Shown here: positions 27,656 to 37,459 of the stretch, in pieces
Layout: each line of letters starts with the position of its first letter
Numbering within the stretch: position 1 is the stretch's first letter
Assembly: GCF_036621415.1 (NCBI RefSeq)
Contig: NZ_CP030941.1
Coordinates: 2,416,001-2,480,000, forward strand
Source: Nitratireductor thuwali
GTDB lineage: Bacteria; Pseudomonadota; Alphaproteobacteria; Rhizobiales; Rhizobiaceae
Direction: 5' to 3'
Length of the DNA stretch: 64,000 nt
Translations under genes and position numbers: made by a program
The notes under the pieces: generated by a model
What the model was told of the DNA's origin: nothing
Databases searched by the model: none
The model's input: the letters and a program-made list of their open reading frames with translations, nothing else

Positions 27656-28390
27656 ATGCGGTTTTCGGGCGATCCAATGCCTAGCGCAAGCCAGAACCAG
27701 CAAGCGGTGGAGGCCGACGGCGAACGGCGTGCCCGGGCGTTTCGGTCGTCCGAGCGTGGGGAGGAGGCTTTTGCTAAGGCTGAGCGCCACTCGCGCACCG
27801 TTCGCATGCTGAAGTTCGTGCTGCCGACATCCGCCGTCGTCGTGGCCGTGGCGTTCTTCGGCTATTCCATGCTTTCGTCCGGCGGAATGGCTTCCGTGGA
27901 TCTGGGCTCGGCCTCCATCGAGGACGGCAAGCTGGTCATGTCCAATCCCTCGCTCGACGGCTTCACCGACGAGAACCTTCCCTACCATATGACCGCGACG
28001 CGCGCCCGCCAGCCGATCGGCAGCGAAACCGCTGCCATAGAGCTGGAGGGCATCGAGGCGACGGTGCCGATCGACAGCGGCAACAGCGCCAGCATCAGCG
28101 CCGAGGCCGGTACCTTCGACCGCCATGGCAACATGCTCCGTCTGGACACCGCCATCACCCTGGAAACCACGTCCGGCATCCGTGCCCGCCTGTCGTCGGC
28201 CGACATCGACATTGCCGCCGGCACGCTTTCCACAGGCGATCCTGTTGCGATAGAACTCAAGGGCATGAGCATAGAGGCCGACGCCTTCAGCGCGTCCGAG
28301 GGCGGAAAAAAGCTGGTCTTCGACCGCCGGGTACGTGTAACGCTGGACCCGGAAAGTATCAGGCGGGCGCAAGAGGAACCGCAGCGATGA
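27656..28390 (+). CDS. lptC: LPS export ABC transporter periplasmic protein LptC
   Basis: A 244-residue bitopic inner-membrane protein that receives lipopolysaccharide from LptB2FG and passes it to LptA. A basic cytoplasmic N-terminus is followed by one membrane segment (about 51-70) and a periplasmic beta-jellyroll. Identity rests on this plan and on the lptC-lptA-lptB order. Start at 27656 has CGGAA just upstream; an ATG at 27677 would remove seven residues. The stop overlaps the lptA ATG. Confidence 0.86.
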   Translation: MRFSGDPMPSASQNQQAVEADGERRARAFRSSERGEEAFAKAERHSRTVRMLKFVLPTSAVVVAVAFFGYSMLSSGGMASVDLGSASIEDGKLVMSNPSLDGFTDENLPYHMTATRARQPIGSETAAIELEGIEATVPIDSGNSASISAEAGTFDRHGNMLRLDTAITLETTSGIRARLSSADIDIAAGTLSTGDPVAIELKGMSIEADAFSASEGGKKLVFDRRVRVTLDPESIRRAQEEPQR

Positions 28391-28938
28391 TGAACTCATT
28401 TCGGCTTTACGGGGCGGCCGTCGCAATTGCCCTGGTGAGCGGGTTCGCCGCTCATGCGCAGGGTTCGGGCGACCGCATGACCGGCCTTAAGCTCTCGGGC
28501 GACGAGCCGATCCAGATCGAAAGCGCACGCCTCGACGTCGACGAGAACGAGAGCGTCGGCGTCTTCTCCGGCAACGTCACCGTCGTTCAGGGCGACACCA
28601 CCATGAAGTCCGGCCGCATGAGGGTCTACTATGCCGGCGACGCGGGTTCGGCCACCACCGGCAGCGCCAATATCGACCGTATCGAGGTCGATGGCGGCGT
28701 CTATGTGAAGTCGCAGTCCCAGGTCGCCACCGGCGACCGCGCCACATTCGACATGCAGACGCAGGTTCTCGTCATGTCGGGCGATGAGGTCGTGCTGTCG
28801 GAAGGCGAGAACGTCATCGTCGGCTGCAGGCTCACCGTGCAGATGAATTCGGGCCAGGCAAAGCTCGAGAGCTGCAAGGACGGCAAGTCGGCCGGCCGCG
28901 TAAAGATGCTGCTCACCCCCGGTTCGCAGGACAGGTGA
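28387..28938 (+). CDS. lptA: LPS transport periplasmic protein LptA
   Basis: A 183-residue exported protein with signal peptide ending near AHAQG (residue ~25) and an OstA-fold domain ([17 protein letters not shown] then [19 protein letters not shown]), the repeating beta-strands that form the LPS bridge across the periplasm. The ATG at 28387 overlaps the lptC stop, and its TGA overlaps the lptB GTG, so the three are translationally coupled. A second ATG at 28390 is possible. Confidence 0.92.
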   Translation: MMNSFRLYGAAVAIALVSGFAAHAQGSGDRMTGLKLSGDEPIQIESARLDVDENESVGVFSGNVTVVQGDTTMKSGRMRVYYAGDAGSATTGSANIDRIEVDGGVYVKSQSQVATGDRATFDMQTQVLVMSGDEVVLSEGENVIVGCRLTVQMNSGQAKLESCKDGKSAGRVKMLLTPGSQDR

Positions 28939-29756
28939 GCGGCGGCCCGGTGACCTTTCTTTCCCGACTGAAAGCCTCCGGCCGCAAGGCCCCCGCCCAG
29001 CGCGCGCCGACGGCCGAGGAACTGGCGCGCTACAAGGGCACCCTGATCGCGCGCGGCCTCACCAAATCCTATAAGAGCCGGCAGGTCGTCTCCGGCGTGT
29101 CGCTCGGCGTGCGCGCCGGCGAGGCGGTCGGTCTTCTGGGCCCCAACGGCGCCGGCAAGACGACCTGCTTCTACATGGTCACCGGCCTCGTGCCCGTGGA
29201 TCGCGGCACGATACAGATCGACGGCCACGACGTCACCTCCATGCCCATGTACCGCCGCGCCCGCCTCGGCATCGGCTATCTGCCGCAGGAAGCCTCGATC
29301 TTTCGCGGGCTGACCGTGGAAAGCAATATCCGCGCGATCCTCGAAGTGGTCGAGAAGAGCCGCAAGGAACGGGAAAAGACCCTCGACGCGCTGCTTGAGG
29401 AGTTCCACATCTCCCATTTGCGCAAGTCGCCCTCGGTCGCCCTGTCGGGCGGCGAGCGCCGCCGGCTGGAGATCGCCCGCGCGCTGGCCTCCAAGCCCAA
29501 TTTCATGCTCCTCGACGAGCCCTTCGCCGGCATCGACCCGATCGCCGTCACCGATATCCAGCAGCTCGTGCGGCACCTCACCAGCCGCGGCATCGGCGTC
29601 CTGATCACCGATCACAATGTGCGCGAGACGCTGGGGCTGATCGACCGCGCCTACATCATCCATGCCGGCCAGGTGCTGACCCATGGCCGCCCGGAGGATA
29701 TCGTCGGCAATGCCGATGTGCGCCGCCTGTATCTGGGCGAAGCCTTCACTATGTAG
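28935..29756 (+). CDS. lptB: LPS export ABC transporter ATPase LptB
   Basis: A 273-residue ATPase that powers LPS extraction from the inner membrane with LptF and LptG (not in this window). Walker A is GPNGAGKTT, the Q-loop [14 protein letters not shown], the signature [10 protein letters not shown], Walker [14 protein letters not shown], switch His ITDHNV. The first ~30 residues extend beyond E. coli LptB. The start is a GTG overlapping the lptA stop (GTGA), the downstream neighbour is rpoN as in most proteobacteria. Confidence 0.95.
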   Translation: MSGGPVTFLSRLKASGRKAPAQRAPTAEELARYKGTLIARGLTKSYKSRQVVSGVSLGVRAGEAVGLLGPNGAGKTTCFYMVTGLVPVDRGTIQIDGHDVTSMPMYRRARLGIGYLPQEASIFRGLTVESNIRAILEVVEKSRKEREKTLDALLEEFHISHLRKSPSVALSGGERRRLEIARALASKPNFMLLDEPFAGIDPIAVTDIQQLVRHLTSRGIGVLITDHNVRETLGLIDRAYIIHAGQVLTHGRPEDIVGNADVRRLYLGEAFTM

Positions 29757-29815
29757 CCGTTGCGCGCGATATTAATCAAAATTGCGCTTTTACCGCCCGG
29801 AAGCGGCGCATTTCC

Positions 29816-29846
29816 TTGACAAGCAAATGTCAGGCCAGTTCATATT
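29816..29846 (+). promoter_or_regulatory. Possible sigma-70 promoter before rpoN
   Basis: TTGACA (29816-29821) is followed by CATATT (29841-29846) at a long spacing of 19 nt, or TCATAT at 18 nt. It would let rpoN be transcribed independently of the lpt genes, with a leader of about 55 nt. The -35 is perfect, the -10 and spacing are poor. Confidence 0.35.
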
Positions 29847-29910
29847 CACGCCTGCGCTGAAGGAATGCCGCCAAGGCATGCCTGCGCATGACCTGCAGTG
29901 AAGACGGAAC

Positions 29911-31422
29911 ATGGCGCTCACACCCAGGCTAAATCTGCGTCAGGCGCAATCGCTGGTCATGACGCCCCAATTGCTGCAGTCGATCCGGCTGCTTCAGCTC
30001 ACCAGTGTCGAACTGGAGCGTTTCCTTGAGGAGGAGATCGAGCGCAATCCCCTTCTGGAGCGCGATGAGCGCGGCGCCGCCGATGGCGAAACCCTGCCAG
30101 AAGGGCTCCAGGACCTGGCCGCCCGCGACTGGGAGGAGGCCGCCCGCCCTTCTTCCGAAACCATCTCCGACCGCCTCGACAGTTCCCTCGAAAACCTGTT
30201 CCCGGACGATCCGGGCACGCACGAATCCATCGGACCGGACCTTTCCGCGCAATGGCGCTCGGCCGGCGGCAACGGGCTCGCCGTCTCCAGCGGCGAGGAA
30301 TGGAGCCTGGAAAACGTCGCCGCCGCCCCGCTCACCCTGCGCGATCACGTGCGCGAGCAGATCGGCCTCGCTTTCGACGAGCCCTTCGAACGGCTGCTTG
30401 CCGCCGAACTATCCGAAGGTCTTGACGATGCCGGCTATTTTCAAGGCGATGCGGCCGAGATCGCCGAGCGTTTCGGCGTGGAGGAGGCGGCCGTCGCGCA
30501 TGTGCTCGGCATCTGTCAGGGTTTTGAGCCGGCGGGCATCTTCGCCCGCGGCCTCGCCGAATGCCTGGCCCTCCAGCTCCGCGTCCGCGACCGGCTTGAT
30601 CCGGCCATGCGGGCGCTGCTCGATCACCTGGAACTGCTGGCCCGCCGCGATTTCCAGGCGCTGAAGCGCATCTGCGGCGTCGATGAGGAAGACCTGGTCG
30701 ACATGCTCGCCGAGATCCGGGCCCTCGATCCCAAGCCCGGCGCCGCGTTCACCAGCGGCGGCGCCGATGCGGTCGTGCCCGACGTCATCGTCCGCCCGGC
30801 GCCGGACGGCACCTGGGCGGTCGAACTCAACACCGATGCGCTGCCGCGCGTACTGGTCAACGAAACCTATTTCGCCACCGTCTCGGCCAATGCCAGCAAG
30901 CAGGAAAAGACGTTCCTGAGCGAGTGTTTCCAGAGCGCCAACTGGATCGCCCGCAGCCTGGACCAGCGCGCCCGCACCATCCTCAAGGTGGCTTCGGAGA
31001 TCGTGCGCCAGCAGGATGCGTTCCTGGTCCACGGCGTGCGTCATTTGCGCCCGCTGAAGCTGCGCACCGTCGCCGAAGCCATTGGCATGCACGAATCGAC
31101 CATCAGCCGCGTCGCCGCCAACAAATACATGATGACCCCGCGCGGCCTCTTCGAACTGCGCTATTTCTTCACCGCCGCCATCCAGTCGGCCGACGGCGGC
31201 GACGCCCATTCTTCCGAGGCCGTGCGGGACCGCATCCGCGGACTGGTCGACGCGGAGACCGCGGCAAAAGTTCTCTCGGACGATGCGATCGTGGATATCC
31301 TGCACGGGGAGGGCGTCGACATCGCCCGCCGCACGGTCGCCAAGTACAGGGAAGCCATGAACATTCCTTCCTCCGTGCAGCGCCGGCGCGAGAAAAGGGC
31401 GCTTGCCGGTGCCGTCTCATGA
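29911..31422 (+). CDS. rpoN: RNA polymerase sigma-54 factor RpoN
   Basis: A 503-residue complete sigma-54. Region I is the Gln/Leu-rich start (LRQAQSLVMTPQLLQSIRLLQL), region II is acidic, and the C-terminal DNA-binding part ends with the RpoN box ARRTVAKYRE, which reads the -24 element. RpoN needs AAA+ activators and directs nitrogen, C4-dicarboxylate and motility genes in rhizobia. It is followed by hpf and ptsN, the classical rpoN neighbourhood. Confidence 0.96.
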   Translation: MALTPRLNLRQAQSLVMTPQLLQSIRLLQLTSVELERFLEEEIERNPLLERDERGAADGETLPEGLQDLAARDWEEAARPSSETISDRLDSSLENLFPDDPGTHESIGPDLSAQWRSAGGNGLAVSSGEEWSLENVAAAPLTLRDHVREQIGLAFDEPFERLLAAELSEGLDDAGYFQGDAAEIAERFGVEEAAVAHVLGICQGFEPAGIFARGLAECLALQLRVRDRLDPAMRALLDHLELLARRDFQALKRICGVDEEDLVDMLAEIRALDPKPGAAFTSGGADAVVPDVIVRPAPDGTWAVELNTDALPRVLVNETYFATVSANASKQEKTFLSECFQSANWIARSLDQRARTILKVASEIVRQQDAFLVHGVRHLRPLKLRTVAEAIGMHESTISRVAANKYMMTPRGLFELRYFFTAAIQSADGGDAHSSEAVRDRIRGLVDAETAAKVLSDDAIVDILHGEGVDIARRTVAKYREAMNIPSSVQRRREKRALAGAVS

Positions 31423-31458
31423 GGGCTCGCGCCGGCCGGGCTCGCCCCGTGAGATTCA

Positions 31459-31487
31459 TTGACAAGCCGGTGGGAAGCCACTAGAAG
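31459..31487 (+). promoter_or_regulatory. Possible sigma-70 promoter before hpf
   Basis: TTGACA (31459-31464), spacing of exactly 17 nt, then TAGAAG (31482-31487). It lies about 165 bp before the hpf ATG, leaving a long leader with a GC-rich inverted repeat (near 31489-31520). Position and -35 match are good, the -10 is weak. Confidence 0.45.
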
Positions 31488-31653
31488 CCCGCCCGCATGA
31501 GATAGCGGTTTCGGGCGGTGGCTTCGCGCTCTGCTCTCATGGTGCGGAAATCGGCAGGCCGGCTGGAATTACCGTTGCGAAACCTTGTTTGCGCAGGCCA
31601 CAGGTATAAACTCTCAGACCCGAACATCCACTTGAGGGAAGGTCCTTTCTCAC

Positions 31654-32229
31654 ATGAGCCTCCGCATTTCTGGCAAGAACATGGACATCGGCGATGCGTT
31701 CCGCACCCGCATCGAAGGCAGGATAGGCGAGGCCGTCGACAAATATTTCGATGGCGGATTTGCCGGCCGCGTCACCGTTGAAAAGTCAGGATCCGGCTTC
31801 GCCGCCGACTGCTCTATTCACCTCGACACCGGCATGAGCCTGCAGGGTTCCGGCAAGGCCATGGAACCGCAGCTCGCCTTCGACGCCGCCGCCGAGCGTG
31901 TGGAAAAGCGCCTGCGCCGCTACAAGCGCCGGCTCAAGTCCCATGCAACCGGTGACGGCCAGGACCTGTCGGACATCGCCTACCGCGTCATGGCGCCGGT
32001 CGCCGACGAGGATGACGAGGTGCCCGAGGACTACGCCCCCACCGTGGTGGCCGAATCACGGATGGCCTTGAAGTCCATGTCGGTCGCCTCGGCGGTGATC
32101 GAGCTGGATACCAAGGACAGTCCCGTTTTCGTGTTCCGCAATGCCGGCAGCAACGAAGTGAACATCGTCTACCGCCGCGCGGACGGCAATATCGGCTGGA
32201 TCGACCCGTCGGCTGTCGCCAACGGATGA
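31654..32229 (+). CDS. hpf: Ribosome hibernation promoting factor, long form
   Basis: A 191-residue protein. The N-terminal domain (about 1-105, MSLRISGKNMDIGDAFRTRIEGRI) binds the 30S decoding site and stops translation in resting cells. The C-terminal domain (about 130-190, SPVFVFRNAGSNEVNIVYRRADGNIGWIDP) dimerises and so joins two 70S ribosomes into 100S particles. The long form with both domains is standard in alphaproteobacteria. Between rpoN and ptsN. Confidence 0.94.
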   Translation: MSLRISGKNMDIGDAFRTRIEGRIGEAVDKYFDGGFAGRVTVEKSGSGFAADCSIHLDTGMSLQGSGKAMEPQLAFDAAAERVEKRLRRYKRRLKSHATGDGQDLSDIAYRVMAPVADEDDEVPEDYAPTVVAESRMALKSMSVASAVIELDTKDSPVFVFRNAGSNEVNIVYRRADGNIGWIDPSAVANG

Positions 32230-32277
32230 TATCGGCCGGCGGCCTTGCAGCCAGCGCCGAAGCAGAGGATGCATGAC

Positions 32278-32742
32278 ATGGATTTGAGCGATCTGATCGA
32301 GGTCGAGGCCATAGTGCCCGCCTTGAAGGCCAATTCCAAGAAACAGGTTCTGCAACTCCTGTCGGAAAAGGCCGCCGCCGTAACCGGGCTGTCCGAGCGC
32401 GAAATCTTCGATACGATTCTCCAGCGCGAGCGGCTCGGCTCCACCGGGGTGGGCAATGGCATCGCCATCCCTCACGGCAAGCTGCCGGGCATCAAGGAGA
32501 TAAAGGGCGTTTTCGCGCGCCTGGAACATCCGGTCGAGTTCGACGCGCTCGACGACCTGCCCGTGGATCTGGTCTTCCTGCTTCTGGCTCCCGAGGGGGC
32601 CGGTGCCGACCATTTGAAGGCCCTGTCCCGCATTGCCCGTGTCCTGCGCGACAGCGACACGACCGACAAGATCCGCGGCACCAAGGACGCAACCGCCATC
32701 CACACCTTTCTGTCCCAGGCCCCCGCCTCGAACGCCGCCTGA
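32278..32742 (+). CDS. ptsN: PTS IIA-Ntr protein PtsN
   Basis: A 154-residue phosphocarrier of the nitrogen-related PTS. The phospho-accepting His is in GNGIAIPHGKLPG (near residue 66), and the closing HLKALSRIARVLRD stretch is typical. In rhizobia the PTS-Ntr chain links nitrogen and carbon status to potassium transport, polyhydroxybutyrate and other processes. ATG at 32278 has AGAGGA 8 nt upstream. Its stop is only 2 bp from the convergent murJ stop. Confidence 0.93.
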   Translation: MDLSDLIEVEAIVPALKANSKKQVLQLLSEKAAAVTGLSEREIFDTILQRERLGSTGVGNGIAIPHGKLPGIKEIKGVFARLEHPVEFDALDDLPVDLVFLLLAPEGAGADHLKALSRIARVLRDSDTTDKIRGTKDATAIHTFLSQAPASNAA

Positions 32743-32744
32743 AA

Positions 32745-34313
32745 TTACGATCTGGCAGGGCGCCTGCGAAGCATTCCCCTGATCTCGTTGCGGTCCACCG
32801 CCCCGGTCAGGACCGCCAGCGCCAGATAGGAAAGCGCCGCGAGCGCGACGATCAGAAGCACGGCCAGCCCGCGCAGCAACGTGCCGCCCTCGGCCAGCGT
32901 GCCGCCAAGCGCCGACATCAGCGCCCAGACCACGAGCGCCATGACGGCGCTCGACAGCACGATCATCGCGACCCGCCGCAGGGTGAGCGCCGAGGGGCGG
33001 AAATAGCTGCGCCGCCACAGCGTGCCGGCCAGCAGCGCCACGTTGACCCAGGCCGAGACCGACGTGCCGATGGCGATGGCGACATGGCCGAGATAAGGAA
33101 ACAGCGCCAGACTGACGGCGATGTTCGTCACCACCGACGCCAGCGAATACCACATCGGCGTCTTCATATCCTCGCGCGCGAAGAAGCCCGGCTGGAACAC
33201 CTTGGCCAGCACATAGGCGGGCAGGCCGCTGGCGAAGGCGGCCAGCGCCGACGCGGTCATGGCCGTGTCCAGCGCGGTGAACTCGCCCCGTTCGTAGAGC
33301 AGGGCGATGAGGGGCGCGGGCATGACCATCAGGCCGACAGCCGCCGGCACCGTCAGGCCGAGCGCGAATTCCAGCGAACGGTTCTGCAGATGCTGCGCCT
33401 CGGCAAGATCGCCGGCCTTGAGCGACCGGGAAAGCTCCGGCAGGAGCACGACCCCCACGGCGATGCCGATCACGCCGAGCGGCAGCTGGTTGATGCGGTC
33501 GGCGAAATTGAGCAGCGAGATCGCCTTGTCCTGCTGCGACGCAATGATCGTGCCGACCAGGAGATTGATCTGCATGATGCCGCCGGTCAGCAGCGCCGGC
33601 CCCATCAGCACCAGAAGCCGCCTGACAGCCGGCGTCATCCGCGGCGTCCGCAGCCGCATCGAGAATCCGTGCCGCCGCACGGCGACCACCAGGATGCCGA
33701 GCTGGGTGAAGCCCGAAACGAAGACCCCCCAGGCCAGCCAATGGCCGGTCGCGCGCGCGTCGAAGCCGCCCGCCAGGGCGGCGATGAGCACGGCGATGAG
33801 AATGACGTTGAGCAGCACGGGAACGAGCGCGGCCAGAAAGAACCGCCGCATCGAATTCATCACCCCCGACAGCATGGCGACCAGCGACATGCAGAAGAGA
33901 TACGGAAACATGATCCGCGTCATCGCCACCGTGAGGTCGAACTTTTCGGGCGTGTCGGTAAAGCCGGGAGCGACGATGGTCGCGACCAGGAAAGGCATGG
34001 CGATCATCGCCAGCGCCGACAGCGCGACCAGCACCGTCACGAGCACCGCCAGCACGTCCTCGCCGAACTTGCGGGCCGCCTCCATCCCGCCGCCCTCCAT
34101 CTCCTTGGCAAAGAGCGGGATGAACGCCGTGTTGAACGCGCCCTCGGCAAAGAGCCGCCGGAAGAGATTGGGAAAACGGAAGGCCGCGTAGAAGGCGTCG
34201 GTCACCGGCCCCGCGCCAAGCGCCGCCGCGATCAGCGCCTCGCGCGCGAAACCCAGCACCCGGCTCGCCATGGTCGCGCTGCCCACGCTGGCGAATTTCC
34301 CGATAAGGCTCAT
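32745..34313 (-). CDS. murJ: Lipid II flippase MurJ
   Basis: A 522-residue MOP-superfamily membrane protein with about 14 membrane segments. It moves the peptidoglycan precursor lipid II across the inner membrane. Family signatures: VGSATMASRVLGFAREALIA, FPNLFRRLFAEGAFNTAFIPLF, and the central QINLLVGTIIAS. ATG at 34313. It follows glnD on the same strand, but a 157-bp palindromic repeat lies in the gap between them. Confidence 0.95.
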   Translation of the reverse strand: MSLIGKFASVGSATMASRVLGFAREALIAAALGAGPVTDAFYAAFRFPNLFRRLFAEGAFNTAFIPLFAKEMEGGGMEAARKFGEDVLAVLVTVLVALSALAMIAMPFLVATIVAPGFTDTPEKFDLTVAMTRIMFPYLFCMSLVAMLSGVMNSMRRFFLAALVPVLLNVILIAVLIAALAGGFDARATGHWLAWGVFVSGFTQLGILVVAVRRHGFSMRLRTPRMTPAVRRLLVLMGPALLTGGIMQINLLVGTIIASQQDKAISLLNFADRINQLPLGVIGIAVGVVLLPELSRSLKAGDLAEAQHLQNRSLEFALGLTVPAAVGLMVMPAPLIALLYERGEFTALDTAMTASALAAFASGLPAYVLAKVFQPGFFAREDMKTPMWYSLASVVTNIAVSLALFPYLGHVAIAIGTSVSAWVNVALLAGTLWRRSYFRPSALTLRRVAMIVLSSAVMALVVWALMSALGGTLAEGGTLLRGLAVLLIVALAALSYLALAVLTGAVDRNEIRGMLRRRPARS

Positions 34314-34351
34314 GAGAGGAAGAAGCCGGATTTGCGGCGGCGCCTCTGCAC

Positions 34352-34508
34352 CACCCCCCTCTGCCCTGCCGGGCATCTCCCCTCAAGGGGGGAGATTGGA
34401 CGGCCTCGAAGATTTTGCCAATCTTCAACGCTGCCGGGGATGCAAGTCGTTTGTGAAGGCCGATCTCCCCCCTTGAGGGGGAGATGCCCGGCAGGGCAGA
34501 GGGAGGTG
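34352..34508. repeat. Large palindromic intergenic repeat, copy 1
   Basis: Two ~45-nt arms (34352-34396 and 34463-34508) are inverted copies that differ at about one base and one indel, with a 66-nt loop. The core of each arm reads CTGCCCTGCCGGGCATCTCC, followed by a smaller palindrome of C-run, TCAA, G-run. The element fills most of the glnD-murJ gap and would form a very stable hairpin in the message. A related element lies at 57747-57958. It resembles non-coding palindromic repeats or MITE relics scattered in Hyphomicrobiales genomes. Confidence 0.8.
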
Positions 34509-34535
34509 TGCGGGAGCAAGCATGCGCGATGACCA

Positions 34536-37343
34536 TCATTCCGCCATTGCCTTTGTCTTGCTCCTGGCCCCGTTGCCGGACGGACCCTTTTCCAGCGTCG
34601 CCAGCAGCTTGCGGCTGATCGCCTCCAGCCGGTCGGGATTGTCGATCTTCTGCCCCGTCAGGTCCGTCACGTAGAATGTGTCGATGACCTTCTCGCCGAA
34701 GGTCGTGATGTGGGCCGAGGCGATGTCGAGCGACAGGTTCGACAGCGTGCCGGTGATCTCCGACAGCAGGCCCGGCCGGTCCAGGCATTCGATCTCGATG
34801 ACGGAGAAGCGGTTCGACAGCGTGTTGCGCACCTCCGCCCGCGGCTCCACGCTGAAGGCCTTCGCCGCCCGCCGGGACTTAGCCCTTTGTTCGATCACCT
34901 CGGGCAGATAGGTCCTGCCCGCCAAAACGTCCTCGATCAGCTTGCCCACTCGCTCGGCACGCCGGCGCTCGTCGGCATCGAAATCGAAGGCGCGGTTGAT
35001 AAGGATCGTGTCGAGCGCCCGCCCGTCCGTCGTGGTGAAGATCTGCGCATCGACGATGTTGGCCTGCGCTGCCGAGCAGGCGCCGGCGATCACCGAGAGC
35101 AGGCGCGGATGATCGGGCGCCAGCACGGTGATCTCGGTCACCGCCTCGAACGTATGCGGCTTGACCATGGTCGCCAGCGCCTTGCCCTCGCGGTCGGCGG
35201 CGCGGATAAAGGCGGCATGGCGAAGCTGGTCCTTGTGGTCGACCGCCAAAAGGTAGTTTTCGTAGTGCAGCCTTACATAGCGCCGGGCCTCACTCTCCTC
35301 CCAGCCGGCATTGGCAAGGCCTTCGGCAAGCTCGGTGCGGGCGCGCTCGGCCCGGGTGGCGCGGGAAGCCTCGGAGAAGCCGCCGGTCAACAGCAGTTCC
35401 GTCTCGTAGTAGAGCGTGCGCAGGAGCTGGCCCTTCCAGCCGTTCCACACGCCCGGGCCGACGCCGCGAATGTCGCAGACGGTCAATACGAGAAGCAGCT
35501 TGAGCCGGTCGACGGACTGCACGATGTCGGCGAAATCCTGGATTGTCTTGCGGTCGTTGAGATCGCGGGTCTGGGCGGTCATCGACATCGTCAGATGCTG
35601 TTCGACCAGCCAGGCGATAAGCTCCGTCTCCGCCTTGTCGAACCCCATATGCGGGCACAGCCTGCGGGCGATCTTGGCGCCGGCGACCGAATGGTCCTCC
35701 GGCCTGCCCTTGGCGATGTCGTGGAAGAGGACGGCGGTGTAGAGGACCGGGCGGAACGCCTTGAGGCCCTTCATCAGCTCATGGGTGAGCGGATGCGCCT
35801 TGTCGCCTTCGCCGCGGTCGATCTCGGCCAAAACGCCGATGCAGCGGATCAGGTGCTCGTCCACCGTATAATGGTGGTACATGGAGAACTGCATCATCGC
35901 CACGATCTTGTTGAACTCGGGGATGAGCTTGCCCAGCACCCCCGCCTCGTTCATCCGGCGCATGTTGAGCTCCGGGTCGCGGCTCGAGGTCAGCAAATCC
36001 ATGAAAAGCTGGTTGGCTTCCCTGTCGCGGCGCAGATTGCGGTCGATGAGCCTCAGGGAGCGGGTGAGCAGCTTGAGCGCTTCGGGATGGTATTCCAGAC
36101 CATGCCGGTCGGCGAACCAGAACATCCGCAGCATGTTGACCGGATCCCGCTCGAACACGCCGGGATCGGCGATGTTGATGCGGTGATTGTCGATGATGAA
36201 GTCGCTGGTGCCGGCCAGCTTCCGCTTGCGCCGCGAGAAGGTCAGGAAGATGCGGTTGAAGCCGGGCACATGCTTGGCCTGCTCCTCCTCGAGGGCGGCG
36301 CAGAAGATGCGGGTGAGGTCGCCGACCGACTTTGCCGTCAGGAAGTAGTGCTTCATGAACCGCTCGACGTCCGACAGTCCCGGATGGCTGGTATAGCCGA
36401 GCCGCTCGGCAATATCGCGCTGGACGTCGAAATGCAGCCGTTCTTCCGGCTTGCCCGTCAGAAAATGCAGGTGGCAGCGCACCGCCCACAGGAAGTCCTC
36501 GGCCTTGCGGAACTGCAGATATTCGCGGCGGGTGAAGACGCCCTTCTCCACCAGTTCCTCGGCCTCGCGCACGCGGTAGTAATATTTGCCGATCCAGAAC
36601 AGCGTGTGCAGGTCGCGCAGTCCCCCCTTGCCGTCCTTGATGTTGGGCTCCACGAGATAGCGGCTTTCGCCGGCCTTGGCGTGGCGCGTATCGCGCTCGG
36701 CAAGCTTGGCGTGGATGTAGTCGGCGCCTGTGTCTTTCACCACCTCCTCGTCGAAACGCGCGATGAGTTCGTCGTAGAGGGCGACTTCGCCGCAAATGAA
36801 GCGGGCTTCCAGCACGGCTGTGCTGATGGTGAAGTCGGTGCGCGCCAGTCGCACGCATTCGTCCAGGTTGCGGGTCGCATGGCCGACCTTCAATCCCATG
36901 TCCCAGAACATGTAGAGCATGTATTCGGCCACCTGCTCGCCCCAGGGCGTCTGCTTGTAGGGCAGCAGGAAAAGCAGGTCGATGTCCGAGCCCGGCGCGA
37001 GCGTCCCGCGCCCATAGCCGCCGACGGCGATCACCGCCATGCGCTCTGCGGTCGAGGGATTCTCGGACTTGTAGATATGGGTGCCCGCGAAGGCGTAGAG
37101 CGCCCGGACGATCTCGTCCATCAGATGGGAAAGGCGGATGGCGCAGGCCGTGCCGCCGCCGTCCTCCGAAAGCATGGCCTCGGCGGCCGCCCGCCCTTCG
37201 GCCAGCGTCGATTTCAGGAGCTTCATGACCTTGGTACGGGCGGCGGCGGAGGTGGCCTCGCCCTCATTGCCGATCGCCGCAAGCTTCTCGCGCAGCTTTG
37301 CGCCGTCGATGATCTGGTCGAGCTTAAGGGGAATTCTTGCCAT
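34536..37343 (-). CDS. glnD: Bifunctional PII uridylyltransferase/uridylyl-removing enzyme GlnD
   Basis: A 935-residue nitrogen sensor. The nucleotidyltransferase domain has [19 protein letters not shown] (about 107-125, two metal-binding Asp). The HD hydrolase domain has [11 protein letters not shown] and [14 protein letters not shown]. Two C-terminal ACT domains (about 725-910) bind glutamine. GlnD adds UMP to PII proteins under nitrogen limitation and removes it when glutamine is high, so it acts upstream of NtrBC and sigma-54 promoters. It is followed by murJ and preceded by mutS. Confidence 0.95.
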   Translation of the reverse strand: MARIPLKLDQIIDGAKLREKLAAIGNEGEATSAAARTKVMKLLKSTLAEGRAAAEAMLSEDGGGTACAIRLSHLMDEIVRALYAFAGTHIYKSENPSTAERMAVIAVGGYGRGTLAPGSDIDLLFLLPYKQTPWGEQVAEYMLYMFWDMGLKVGHATRNLDECVRLARTDFTISTAVLEARFICGEVALYDELIARFDEEVVKDTGADYIHAKLAERDTRHAKAGESRYLVEPNIKDGKGGLRDLHTLFWIGKYYYRVREAEELVEKGVFTRREYLQFRKAEDFLWAVRCHLHFLTGKPEERLHFDVQRDIAERLGYTSHPGLSDVERFMKHYFLTAKSVGDLTRIFCAALEEEQAKHVPGFNRIFLTFSRRKRKLAGTSDFIIDNHRINIADPGVFERDPVNMLRMFWFADRHGLEYHPEALKLLTRSLRLIDRNLRRDREANQLFMDLLTSSRDPELNMRRMNEAGVLGKLIPEFNKIVAMMQFSMYHHYTVDEHLIRCIGVLAEIDRGEGDKAHPLTHELMKGLKAFRPVLYTAVLFHDIAKGRPEDHSVAGAKIARRLCPHMGFDKAETELIAWLVEQHLTMSMTAQTRDLNDRKTIQDFADIVQSVDRLKLLLVLTVCDIRGVGPGVWNGWKGQLLRTLYYETELLLTGGFSEASRATRAERARTELAEGLANAGWEESEARRYVRLHYENYLLAVDHKDQLRHAAFIRAADREGKALATMVKPHTFEAVTEITVLAPDHPRLLSVIAGACSAAQANIVDAQIFTTTDGRALDTILINRAFDFDADERRRAERVGKLIEDVLAGRTYLPEVIEQRAKSRRAAKAFSVEPRAEVRNTLSNRFSVIEIECLDRPGLLSEITGTLSNLSLDIASAHITTFGEKVIDTFYVTDLTGQKIDNPDRLEAISRKLLATLEKGPSGNGARSKTKAMAE

Positions 37344-37459
37344 AAACGCCTCTTGCCGGTGGCGCAGCGCGCCACGTTCCGGCGTCTATAGCGCTTTTGC
37401 GGCAGCGGTGAAATGGCGACGCGCGGCCACGCTTTCGATAAATTACCGGCCTCGTGCCT

